From NCBI GenBank assembly GCA_964650885.1, contig CAZYXG010000046.1:1-22085 (forward strand): a DNA stretch of 22,085 bases. The letters run 5' to 3'. This document shows, in pieces, positions 8,768-15,857 of this stretch (the stretch's first letter is position 1; each line of letters starts with the position of its first letter). Under the pieces are notes generated by a model, which saw only the letters and a program-made list of their open reading frames with translations, did not search any database and had not been told where the DNA came from. The position numbers and the translations under genes were made by a program. The stretch is from JAPLFM01 sp964650885. Lineage in GTDB: Bacteria; Bacteroidota; Ignavibacteria; Kapaibacteriales; UBA2268.

Positions 8768-9484
8768 TTATTCATTTGTCCTCAAAAAGTATTGGTCTTT
8801 ATTATAAGTTTTAGCACTTTGCTGTGCTTTGTTTAAATAATTAGTTCGTCCACCAGACGATAGCATTCCTTCAAAAAGTAATCGCATCATTGCGAAATAA
8901 GTGCTAGAAACATCTAATTTTGAATTTATCAGTTGGCTTGGTTGGAATAAATGTGAAATCAAACCATAATAGATTTCAATAAGTAATTCTTTAGGCATGT
9001 CTGCTCTGAACATACCATCTCTAATTCCCATTTCAAGGAAATCAGTAAATCCTTTCCTTATGTGAATTTTTTTGAATTCAAGATGTTGCTGCCAAACTTC
9101 AGGAGCATTTTTTTGAATATCAAACAGAAAATTCAATGGCATTTCAGTCATTTTTTCAGAAACCTTACTGCCAATTTTCATCATTTTATCAATAAAATCA
9201 AGCTCTTCCTCAAAAATTGGATTTACTTCATCGTGGACACATTGTTGCATAAATTGTACAGAAGCCATAAGTAAATCTTCTTTACTTTTAAAATGCTTAT
9301 AAATTGTTTTTTTGCTCATGCCTAGTGTTTGAGCAATTTCATCCATAGATACTTTGCTGAATCCAAATTTTTTAAATTCTTCCAAAGCACCTACTACTAT
9401 TCTATGCCTAGTTTTAAGTTCCTTCTCTTCTTTGTTAGAAAGTACTTTTGCATCTATTTCTTCTTTTATTTCAGTTTTTATCAT
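8768..9484 (-). CDS. TetR/AcrR-family transcriptional regulator of the efflux operon
   Basis: One-component DNA-binding repressor, probably controlling its own operon. It has 238 residues, a little longer than typical (about 190-220) because of a charged N-terminal extension (about 1-24). The TetR helix-turn-helix occupies about 28-72: GALEEFKKFGFSKVSMDEIAQ, with recognition-helix region LGMSKKTIYKHFKSKEDLL, which is a textbook match. The remaining helical domain (about 75-225) would bind a ligand and dimerise. It is the first gene of the operon, 25 nt ahead of the TolC start. The preceding 335-bp gap contains inverted GAAAC/GTTTC sites that fit a TetR dimer target. AGAGAG lies before the ATG. 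Autorepression relieved by a pump substrate is inferred from family behaviour, not shown here. Confidence 0.94.
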   Translation of the reverse strand: MIKTEIKEEIDAKVLSNKEEKELKTRHRIVVGALEEFKKFGFSKVSMDEIAQTLGMSKKTIYKHFKSKEDLLMASVQFMQQCVHDEVNPIFEEELDFIDKMMKIGSKVSEKMTEMPLNFLFDIQKNAPEVWQQHLEFKKIHIRKGFTDFLEMGIRDGMFRADMPKELLIEIYYGLISHLFQPSQLINSKLDVSSTYFAMMRLLFEGMLSSGGRTNYLNKAQQSAKTYNKDQYFLRTNE

Positions 9485-9505
9485 AAATAATCTCTCTAAA
9501 AATTG

Positions 9506-9525
9506 AGTTTCTTGTTTTAGAAACT
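9506..9525. promoter_or_regulatory. Operator candidate 1 (AGTTTC-N8-GAAACT)
   Basis: AGTTTC at 9506-9511 and GAAACT at 9520-9525 form a 6-bp inverted repeat with an 8-nt spacer, 22 nt upstream of the tetR ATG. The arms face the opposite way from those in operator candidate 2, but the spacer has the same length. Protein binding is inferred. Confidence 0.4.
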
Positions 9526-9547
9526 AAATTATTCATTTTGCATATTT

Positions 9548-9575
9548 AGAAACTAATAACGTTTCATTAGTTTCT
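9548..9575. promoter_or_regulatory. Operator candidate 2 (AGAAACTAAT-N8-ATTAGTTTCT)
   Basis: AGAAACTAAT (9548-9557) and ATTAGTTTCT (9566-9575) form a perfect 10-bp inverted repeat with an 8-nt spacer. The 28-bp size and symmetry fit a TetR-family dimer site. Another TTTAGTTTC follows directly at 9575-9583. It lies just downstream of the expected transcription start of the tetR operon, where a bound repressor would block it. Confidence 0.55.
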
Positions 9576-9582
9576 TTAGTTT

Positions 9583-9614
9583 CAAAATTATTAAAGTTTT
9601 TTATATATAACAAG
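9583..9614 (-). promoter_or_regulatory. Promoter candidate for the tetR-efflux operon
   Basis: On the minus strand, TAATTTTG (9590 down to 9583) matches the Bacteroidota -7 consensus TAnnTTTG. CTTG (9614 to 9611) stands 20 nt upstream, as a -33 element would. Transcription would begin near 9577, next to the 28-bp inverted repeat. Whether this lineage uses that consensus is assumed. Confidence 0.35.
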
Positions 9615-9819
9615 ATATTTTTTGATTATAGAAACAAATTTCGTGTTTTTAGTTTCCATTTGAGAGTTTTAATCAAGAAATATATATTTGTTAGTAAGAG
9701 ATAAAGCTTTTCGTTGGAATTGAATTTCCTTAAATATCATGCTAAATTAAGTTTTTATTTTTCAGTTAATTAATTTGTGATTATTTTGCAATAGTTACCC
9801 TTCACTTTGCAGCAAAATT

Positions 9820-10947
9820 ATGTTTTATTACTTAGCCGTTTGGATAAAGTCACTTTATAATCCTCCTGGGATTGGTGTGTTCCAATATATCACTTTCCGT
9901 TCAGCAGCAGCCGCAATCACTGCACTGCTTATGAGCTTATTCGTTGGTCCACTCATAATCAAAAAATTAAAGAAAATGCAAATTGGTGAGCAAGCCAAAA
10001 CAGAATTGCAATCTATTGGTTTGCACGTGAGCAAAGCTGGCACTCCTACCATGGGTGGGTTAATTGTTATAACTTCAATTATTATCCCTACTTTGCTTTG
10101 GGCGAATGTGAAGAATGCTTATATCATACTAATTGTGCTTACCACACTTTGGCTTGGAGCAGTTGGATTTTTAGATGATTATCTGAAAGTAATCAAAAAG
10201 TTACCTAAAGGATTAATCGGCAGATATAAATTAGTGGGACAAGTTGCAATTGGTCTTATACTTGGCTCTACGATTTACTTCTTTCCTCATTTTTTCTCAG
10301 ATAATTTCTATCAATTCAAATCATTAACTACTATACCTTTCGCAAAATCTACTTTTGATTTTGGGATATTCTATATTCCAATCACTATATTTATACTAAC
10401 AGCGACATCTAATGCAGTGAACTTGACAGATGGACTTGATGGACTTGCTATAGGTACAGTTGGAATAGTATCTTTGGCTTTCGCATTGATTGCTTATGTT
10501 TCAGGAAATGCTATATTTTCGGATTACCTAAACATTATGCACTTGCAAGGAAGTGGCGAACTTACAATTTTCGTAGCGGCACTTGTGGGAGCTGCACTCG
10601 GTTTTCTTTGGTTTAATTCCTATCCAGCTCAAGTTTTTATGGGCGATACTGGTTCGCTTGCATTGGGCGGAGCAATTGGCTGCTTGGCAATACTAATCAA
10701 AAAAGAATTTCTATTGCCGATTTTGGGCGGTATCTTCTTTGCTGAAACTTTATCTGTTATATTGCAAGTTACTTATTTCAAATACACCAAAAAACGATTC
10801 GGTGAAGGAAAGAGAATTTTCAGAGTAGCTCCTTTGCATCACCATTACGAAAAAGGTGGATTGCACGAATCTAAAATAGTAGCTCGCTTTTATATAGTAG
10901 CAGTCATTCTAGCTATTATCACAATGGCTACTTTCAAAGTGAGATAA
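9820..10947 (+). CDS. mraY: Phospho-N-acetylmuramoyl-pentapeptide-transferase
   Basis: Integral membrane enzyme that transfers phospho-MurNAc-pentapeptide from UDP to undecaprenyl phosphate, making lipid I, the first membrane step of peptidoglycan synthesis. Its 375 residues are normal length for MraY, with about ten hydrophobic segments. Diagnostic motifs are complete: GTPTMGG (74-80), FLDDYLK (Asp119 and Asp120), SNAVNLTDGLDGLA (about 197-210), MGDTGSLALGG with catalytic-site Asp276, and RVAPLHHHYE with the histidine triplet at 340-342. It starts at an ATG without a clear Shine-Dalgarno site. mraY usually lies in the division/cell-wall (dcw) cluster between murF or murE and murD, but none of those genes is adjacent here. 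It is followed after 36 nt by an exported protein of unknown function, probably in the same transcript. It is most likely the essential single copy. Confidence 0.97.
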   Translation: MFYYLAVWIKSLYNPPGIGVFQYITFRSAAAAITALLMSLFVGPLIIKKLKKMQIGEQAKTELQSIGLHVSKAGTPTMGGLIVITSIIIPTLLWANVKNAYIILIVLTTLWLGAVGFLDDYLKVIKKLPKGLIGRYKLVGQVAIGLILGSTIYFFPHFFSDNFYQFKSLTTIPFAKSTFDFGIFYIPITIFILTATSNAVNLTDGLDGLAIGTVGIVSLAFALIAYVSGNAIFSDYLNIMHLQGSGELTIFVAALVGAALGFLWFNSYPAQVFMGDTGSLALGGAIGCLAILIKKEFLLPILGGIFFAETLSVILQVTYFKYTKKRFGEGKRIFRVAPLHHHYEKGGLHESKIVARFYIVAVILAIITMATFKVR

Positions 10948-10983
10948 ATTTTTAATAATAATTTAACAATCAAATCAATCAAA

Positions 10984-12027
10984 ATGAAACATATAAATAC
11001 ACTAATCTTCTTAGTTATATTTTTTTCAAACTTTTCTTTTAGCAAAGAAGAATGGAAAAAATACGAATATCCAAAATCAAAATTCAAAATTGAATTCCTA
11101 AACGCTCCTAATTACTCAATTGATACTAACAGTATAGATAGTGTTACAAAATACTTTACGCATAATTGGGTTGTTGAGGTTTCTGACACCAATCATCCTA
11201 ATTTCAATTATATAATTACAGCCACTGAATATCCAAAAGATTATATTCATTCAGATTCAACAGAAGCATTTATTGATGATATTATTAATTCCACACAAAC
11301 TAGTTTTTCAGAAAATGAGTCTTTTGAGCTCGATAATTCTTCAATTATTGAACTCAATGGATATAAAGGAAAAGAGTATAATTGGACAAATAAAGAAGAT
11401 AGCTATTTTATGACAAATAGGGTTTATCTAATGGAAAGTCATCTTTACTTGTTATCAGTCTTCAAAAACAATGGAGAAAAATATAACAAATTATCTCCAA
11501 AATATTTTGAATCATTCGAATCAATAGACTTACCAAAAGGCAAATATACACTGCCAAAAAATGACGAGGAAGACACTTATGAAATCAATTTTGCAGGTAC
11601 TCCAAATCTTGAAAACAAAATAATTGAAGCTGAATATGGAACTATTTATTTGAAAATTAAAACATTGGAACAAGAAATTGATTCTTACAAGTTGTCTTTA
11701 ATTTCAAGTGAAATAAATTATAAGAAAGAAATAATTGAAAAAAATGATCCGACTGCCTTGAACAACTTATACAAAAAAAGTATAGATGGCACACTGAAAT
11801 CAACAAAAGGTGAACTAATTTCTATTAACGAAGTTCAGTATAACTATAATCTTGGTAAAGAGTTTAAATGTTATATTATGGATAGAACAGTGCTTATGAC
11901 AGCTCGTTTATTCTATATAAACAACCATTTATATATGCATTATGTAATTTCAAATCCTGCAAATGATAACGCAAAATACATTAAGACATTCTTAGATTCT
12001 TTCAAATTAAAAAAAATTAAGCAATAG
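10984..12027 (+). CDS. Exported protein of unknown function with two tandem related domains
   Basis: I do not recognise a named family. The 347-residue product starts with a signal peptide (MKHINTLIFLVIFFSNFSFS), so it is likely periplasmic or outer-membrane associated. The rest looks like an internal duplication: domain 1 at about 27-182 and domain 2 at about 198-342. Aligned by eye, GKEYNW..YFMTNRVYLMESHLYLLSVF in the first matches GKEF..YIMDRTVLMTARLFYINNHLYMHYVIS in the second. Each domain opens with an F/I-x-I-x-F strand and a proline, and closes with an SF motif (YFESFES, FLDSFKL). This pattern resembles PsbP-like/DUF1795-type alpha-beta domains, which is a guess from the strand pattern. 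No catalytic motif or lipobox is visible. It lies 36 nt after mraY and 30 nt before the DUF2279-like gene, suggesting one transcript. It has no recognisable Shine-Dalgarno site. Confidence 0.8.
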   Translation: MKHINTLIFLVIFFSNFSFSKEEWKKYEYPKSKFKIEFLNAPNYSIDTNSIDSVTKYFTHNWVVEVSDTNHPNFNYIITATEYPKDYIHSDSTEAFIDDIINSTQTSFSENESFELDNSSIIELNGYKGKEYNWTNKEDSYFMTNRVYLMESHLYLLSVFKNNGEKYNKLSPKYFESFESIDLPKGKYTLPKNDEEDTYEINFAGTPNLENKIIEAEYGTIYLKIKTLEQEIDSYKLSLISSEINYKKEIIEKNDPTALNNLYKKSIDGTLKSTKGELISINEVQYNYNLGKEFKCYIMDRTVLMTARLFYINNHLYMHYVISNPANDNAKYIKTFLDSFKLKKIKQ

Positions 12028-12057
12028 TCTGGACATCTTAATAACAGCAATAATTTT

Positions 12058-12921
12058 ATGCAAGATTACATTAAATTAATATTGATTTTCATACTACTTG
12101 CAAATGTTACTTTTGCCAATACAAATGATAGTACAGAGTTGGTAAAACCAGAGCTAAGCTATACCAAACTCGGAATAGTCGCAGGTTTAAGTGTTGGTGG
12201 TATTGTGGTTGGTCAGATTACTCAGCAAGATAAGTATTGGAAAGAAAAAAGTAACTTCTCTGTAATGCCTTGGAAAATGGAATATGACGATGCACTTATA
12301 GCAGATAAGTTCGGACATTTCTTTTTTGCAAATGCTTTTTCACAAACCTATAAGAATGCTTTGCTGATGACTGGTTTGGACACCACTACTTCGCTTTGGA
12401 TTGCCTGTGGCTTAACTTTTTCCTATCATAGCTATATAGAATTAAAAGATGCCTATTCCAAAGGTGGAAACTATCTTAGCTTTAGCCGTGGCGATATAAT
12501 TGCGAATTTCGCAGGAGTTGCATTCACTTATTGGCAAACAAAACAGCCAGAAGCAAATAAATTTAATTTCAAATATAGTTTGCAGAAATCAGAGAACTAT
12601 AACAATTGGGCTTATAAATCACTCACAGATGATTACGAAAGTTCTTACCATTGGCTTGCAATAGATTCCCGTCTAATTTATGACAGTGGCAATGATTGGC
12701 AAAAGTATTTTAATTTAGCAATTGGTCACTCCGTTAAAGATTTGGATAGGAATGGAAAGGGCTACCACGAAGTCTATCTTTCGTTGGATTACAACTTAAA
12801 AGAAATTGAAACTGGAATTGAATTCCTAGATTACTTAATTAAAACAATCAACAACTACCATTTGCCAGCTCCAGCCGTAAGAGTATATCCCGATGTGAGA
12901 TTTTATTTTTTAAAAATGTAA
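12058..12921 (+). CDS. DUF2279-like exported or membrane protein
   Basis: Function unknown. The 287-residue product has a signal peptide (about 1-20, ending TFAN) and a hydrophobic segment at about 37-55 (LGIVAGLSVGGIVVGQI). A core at about 83-160 resembles DUF2279, an uncharacterised Bacteroidota family of predicted periplasmic or membrane proteins. It shows DKFGHFFFANAFSQTYKNAL, then IELKDAYSKGG and LSFSRGDIIANFAGVAF, corresponding to the family's conserved DxxGH, E-x-DG and FSxGDxxAN blocks. The expected DG in the second block is DA here, a small departure. The C-terminal third alternates aromatic and polar residues (VYLSLDYNLKEIE, AVRVYPDVRFYFL), which may be beta structure. It follows the duplicated-domain gene by 30 nt; pyrE follows after 110 nt. 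The family assignment is from memory of the motif pattern. Confidence 0.8.
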   Translation: MQDYIKLILIFILLANVTFANTNDSTELVKPELSYTKLGIVAGLSVGGIVVGQITQQDKYWKEKSNFSVMPWKMEYDDALIADKFGHFFFANAFSQTYKNALLMTGLDTTTSLWIACGLTFSYHSYIELKDAYSKGGNYLSFSRGDIIANFAGVAFTYWQTKQPEANKFNFKYSLQKSENYNNWAYKSLTDDYESSYHWLAIDSRLIYDSGNDWQKYFNLAIGHSVKDLDRNGKGYHEVYLSLDYNLKEIETGIEFLDYLIKTINNYHLPAPAVRVYPDVRFYFLKM

Positions 12922-12935
12922 ATTTTTGATTACAA

Positions 12936-13000
12936 TTTGAAAATGAAAGTTGAAATAGTTTATTGAGTTTTTCTTAATTTTGAATACTTTCAAATTCAAA
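12936..13000. repeat. Imperfect inverted repeat upstream of pyrE
   Basis: TTTGAAAATGAAAG (12936-12949) and CTTTCAAATTCAAA (12987-13000) are complementary at 12 of 14 positions, with a 37-nt loop. The 110-bp gap also contains TAATTTTG at 12975-12982, a promoter-like motif placed in the loop about 50 nt before pyrE. The arms are AT-rich, so chance is possible. There is no T-run, so it is not an obvious terminator. Confidence 0.3.
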
Positions 13001-13031
13001 AGCATTTTATTTATTCAATTCAAACAGAACA

Positions 13032-13562
13032 ATGACAAAATCAGAATTAGCAAAAGAAATCTTTAATTCCGCCCATTTAACTGGCGAATTCTTGCTTCGC
13101 TCAGGTGCTATAAGCAATGAGTATTTCGACAAATATCAATTCGAAGCTCGCCCGCATATCCTTCAAGCTATTGCTCAACATATTGTGCCTATCATTCCAG
13201 TAGGCTATGACCTAATGGCGGCACTAGAAATGGGTGGCATCCCAATTGGAACAGCCATTTCGCTTATAAATGGAAGCAACCTAGTTTTCGTTCGCAAAGA
13301 AGCAAAAAAATACGGTACAAATAAACTTGCCGAAGGTTTCGATGTGGCAGGCAGAAAACTAGTTATAATTGAAGATGTTGTAACAAGTGGCGGACAAATC
13401 GTGATTAGTGCAAATGAATTGCGTGCATTGGGTGCTACAATTGAAACTGCTATATGCGTTATAGATAGAGAGTCTGGTGGCAAAGAGAACTTAGCAAAAG
13501 ATGGAATCAATTTGATAAGTCTTTTCACTATGTCAGAAATTAAAAAAGAAGTTGGTGCTTAA
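13032..13562 (+). CDS. pyrE: Orotate phosphoribosyltransferase
   Basis: Cytoplasmic enzyme joining orotate to PRPP to give orotidine 5'-monophosphate, the fifth step of de novo pyrimidine synthesis. Its 176 residues are in the short range for bacterial PyrE (about 175-215). The type I phosphoribosyltransferase fold is clear. The PRPP loop LVIIEDVVTSGGQI (about 110-123) contains the Glu-Asp pair, and the flexible catalytic-loop region VRKEAKKYGT (about 87-96) has Arg88, Lys89, Lys92 and Lys93. The N-terminal helix begins LAKEIFNSAHLTGEFLLRSG, with FLLRSG typical of the family. It is the last of four plus-strand genes, with a 110-nt gap before it that may carry its own promoter. No other pyr gene is adjacent. 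Its stop codon lies 1 nt from the end of the converging receptor fragment. Confidence 0.95.
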   Translation: MTKSELAKEIFNSAHLTGEFLLRSGAISNEYFDKYQFEARPHILQAIAQHIVPIIPVGYDLMAALEMGGIPIGTAISLINGSNLVFVRKEAKKYGTNKLAEGFDVAGRKLVIIEDVVTSGGQIVISANELRALGATIETAICVIDRESGGKENLAKDGINLISLFTMSEIKKEVGA

Positions 13563-13563
13563 T

Positions 13564-14196
13564 TTAAAAAGGGGTTGAATTAAAATCCCCTATTTTACCA
13601 CTTACAGAATTATAACTTGAAATCATTCCAAAAGAGCCAATAGAATTTATTGATTCAAAGTTCATACTTTTATTGGTATCTACTTTTTCTTCTACATAGT
13701 TTAGCATTCCACCAAAATGAGATCCATACTGTAGCGAACCAGTACCTCTAATTAATTCAATTTTAGCGATACTTTCCATAGGTGGGCTAAAGTGACTCGC
13801 AGGATAGCCGTATAAATCAGAATTTGTAATTATACCATCTTTTCTAATGTTAAATTCCCAACCCCGATGTGCATCAAGTCCCCTAGTGGAAATATTAATC
13901 TGATTGCCACTCCCATCCATGTCATATACGAATATTCCAGGTATCTTTACATAAAGCTGTCGAGCATTTTTTTCAGTTGTATTTGTATTAATCAACGATA
14001 AATCAATTACTTCATTCTTTTTACCACTCACTAAAAACAATCCGTTCAAAGAATCAATTCTTAAAACTGCTGGACGAATGTAATTAGTTTCTACTACTAG
14101 TACTTTACCTTCAGTTACTTTTATGCTATCATTTTCCGCAAACAAAAAGATTATGCTTGCAAATAAGTACAGCATAAAAGCTAAATAATTTTTCAT
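13564..14196 (-). pseudogene. Truncated TonB-dependent receptor (plug domain and first barrel strands only)
   Basis: TonB-dependent receptors import iron chelates, vitamins or sugars through a roughly 22-strand outer-membrane barrel closed by an N-terminal plug; full proteins exceed 600 residues. This frame gives only 210. Residues 1-20 are a signal peptide. The plug spans about 60-170, with ARQLYVKIPGIFVYDMDGSG, ISTRGLDAHRGWEFNIRKDG and SIAKIELIRGTGSLQYGSHFGGMLNYV, closest in appearance to FecA-type plugs. After about two barrel strands (SIGSFGMISSYNSVSGKIGDF) it ends STPF and a stop at 13564. No barrel sequence follows in any frame, because pyrE occupies the next bases on the other strand. 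It looks like a deletion remnant. A functional stand-alone plug is conceivable but I know of no precedent. The reading frame itself is intact, so decay may be recent. Confidence 0.75.
13570..13596. terminator. Weak bidirectional terminator between pyrE and the receptor fragment
   Basis: AGGGG (13570-13574) pairs with CCCCT (13587-13591) around a 12-nt loop. TTTT (13593-13596) follows on the plus strand after pyrE. On the minus strand the stem runs into the TTTTT that supplies the last codon and stop of the receptor fragment. The stem is only 5 bp, so it is weak. Confidence 0.45.
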
Positions 14197-14258
14197 AGAT
14201 ATATCCTAACTTACGCAAAATCTAAATTAATAAATTAAATGACTTAATCTTAATCTGC

Positions 14259-14290
14259 AAAAAAAAAGCTCAATCGAAATGATTGAGCTT
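14259..14290 (-). terminator. Rho-independent terminator of the M16 peptidase operon
   Basis: A perfect 10-bp stem, AAGCTCAATC (14266-14275) with GATTGAGCTT (14281-14290), closes a 5-nt loop. On the minus strand it is followed by nine T residues (from A at 14259-14267). It lies 26 nt after the stop codon of the second M16 gene. Confidence 0.88.
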
Positions 14291-14316
14291 AATTTCTAAA
14301 TGTTAGCTATCTAACA

Positions 14317-15855
14317 TTATTTTTGGAACACACTTTCCACTTTGATAATCTTGATTCTTTCAGCATTTACAGAAAGTGGGAAGTTTGAAATTTCCTTATC
14401 TTCTTTCAAAATCTCAGCAGACTTCTCATTGTCGTAAGTGATTGGACTTGGATTATTGTTCAATAAATCTTGTTTCAGTTTTTCTGCATCGGCAGTAACG
14501 AAAACAATTTTCAAATTCTTATATTGAATGTGATTTTTTATTGAAGTATTCACTTGTTCCAAAGTAAGTTTATTTATTTTTTTGCTTAAGTATTCAGGAT
14601 AGTTCTGATTATCCTTCACTCCATAGAACAAGTTATCAATTGAATAGCCCAAACGGCTAGCCAAAGTTGGGGTATAGTGGCGACAGAACTTACTTAAAAA
14701 AGCTTGTGTTTTTAAGAAGTCGCTTTGTGTCATTCCATTATCCACTACATTTTTTAATTCTCTCAAAGCAGCACGCAATGTGAAAAGGCTATGCTGATGT
14801 TGCACAGGACGAAGCCATATTTCAAACAATTGCTGTCTTCTAGCACTATTTGGGTCGGGCAAAGATAAAGCCCCACCATTCGGGAATGCTTCAATATATG
14901 AATAGTCTCCATAATTTAGCCCTCTTTTTTCTCTAATCACATTATATAAGTGACTAGATTGATTTCTATGTTGCCCAAACCAAGAATTAAATAAAGACAA
15001 AGGCACAAATTCAGGATCATCTCTAAGCACAGAAATTGGATAGCCAATACTCATTGCAGTGGCAGAGTTTTTCTTTTCAATAATTACAACTTCCAAACCC
15101 TCAATTGGCATTTGCATAACATAATTGACCATCAATTGATCGCTTGCTAATTTGTCATTAAGCGTATTTACCATTTTTATAGGCAATGAATCATTGAATC
15201 CACCAGCCAATCCCACAACGAAACTATTTCTATTGTAGTATTTTTTGTAGTATCCTTCCACATCTTTCAAAGTGATGCTTTTAATTCCATCAACAGAACC
15301 CTCTGGAATATGACCATAACGTGTGCTTACGTGAATTTCATTGTGAAGCACAGCTTTGGCAAGTTCTTCATCGCTGCTGTATCTTAATGTCTTTTCTAAG
15401 TAATCCAATCTTTGCTTTTTGATTCTATTCAAATCTTCTTGAGTAAAAGCTGGCTCAGTGATAGCTTCAATAAGCAATTCAGTGAATTTTTCTAAATTAT
15501 CTTTATGCACTCTGCCACGAATCACAGTCATATCTTTATCAACTTTACACTCATATCCAGTTGCCATTGGATACATAATATTCAAAAGCTCATCGTAAGT
15601 GTGTTTCTTGGTTGCTCCATCGGAAATCATTTCTCCTACTATTGAAGAAAGTCCATCTTTGCCTACTTCATCGTGTACTGAGCCAGTGTTAAACCAAATA
15701 TTAAAACTAACAGTTGGGTTATTTGTTTCTTTAATTAAAAGAGTTTTTGCTTCAATTTCTTTGGCTGTTGCCTGTGCAAATGCTGGCATTGTAATAATTG
15801 TAATTGTTAATAAAAGGATTAATGCCTTAGCTGTAATTTTCAATTTGTTTTTCAT
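14317..15855 (-). CDS. M16-family peptidase-like protein, inactive (non-catalytic) partner subunit
   Basis: Exported member of the M16 (pitrilysin/mitochondrial processing peptidase) family that lacks the zinc site. It has 512 residues, with a signal peptide at about 1-27 ending AFAQ. The position where M16 enzymes have HXXEH reads GLSSIVGEMISDGA, so both metal-binding histidines are missing. The second-domain substrate-binding region is retained (SSHLYNVIREKRGLNYGDYSY), as in MPP-alpha-like partners. It begins 2 nt after the stop of the catalytic M16 gene, with an AAAGGGAG ribosome site inside the end of that gene. The pair almost certainly forms a heterodimeric periplasmic peptidase, as known for two-gene M16B systems. 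A strong terminator follows. Its role would be substrate binding and closing the chamber; this is inferred from the family. Confidence 0.9.
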   Translation of the reverse strand: MKNKLKITAKALILLLTITIITMPAFAQATAKEIEAKTLLIKETNNPTVSFNIWFNTGSVHDEVGKDGLSSIVGEMISDGATKKHTYDELLNIMYPMATGYECKVDKDMTVIRGRVHKDNLEKFTELLIEAITEPAFTQEDLNRIKKQRLDYLEKTLRYSSDEELAKAVLHNEIHVSTRYGHIPEGSVDGIKSITLKDVEGYYKKYYNRNSFVVGLAGGFNDSLPIKMVNTLNDKLASDQLMVNYVMQMPIEGLEVVIIEKKNSATAMSIGYPISVLRDDPEFVPLSLFNSWFGQHRNQSSHLYNVIREKRGLNYGDYSYIEAFPNGGALSLPDPNSARRQQLFEIWLRPVQHQHSLFTLRAALRELKNVVDNGMTQSDFLKTQAFLSKFCRHYTPTLASRLGYSIDNLFYGVKDNQNYPEYLSKKINKLTLEQVNTSIKNHIQYKNLKIVFVTADAEKLKQDLLNNNPSPITYDNEKSAEILKEDKEISNFPLSVNAERIKIIKVESVFQK

Positions 15856-15857
15856 TC

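Larger units (their letters stand above)
9485..9819. promoter_or_regulatory. Divergent control region between tetR-efflux operon and mraY
   Basis: A 335-bp AT-rich stretch without a gene. Its left half (9506-9656) holds eight GTTTC/GAAAC copies in both orientations, entered separately as operator and promoter candidates for the tetR operon. The right half (about 9660-9819), next to mraY, shows no repeat or hairpin that I can support, and mraY has no recognisable Shine-Dalgarno site. Both genes must be transcribed outward from this region. Confidence 0.6.

Noticed and set aside
8743..8775. Upstream ATG at 8775 as the start of the TolC gene
   Set aside because: It would place 11 polar or mixed residues before a clean signal peptide and overlap the tetR stop. 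The ATG at 8742 has the same AAAGG site as the other genes of the operon.
9506..9656. Repeated GTTTC motifs considered as a CRISPR array
   Set aside because: The units are only 5-10 bp, occur in both orientations and lack regular spacers; no cas genes are nearby. Regulator half-sites explain them better.
10984..14196. The unknown genes plus receptor fragment considered as a novel defence or mobile system
   Set aside because: There is no nuclease, helicase, toxin, integrase, transposase or att-like repeat. The neighbours are housekeeping genes, and both unknown proteins are exported.
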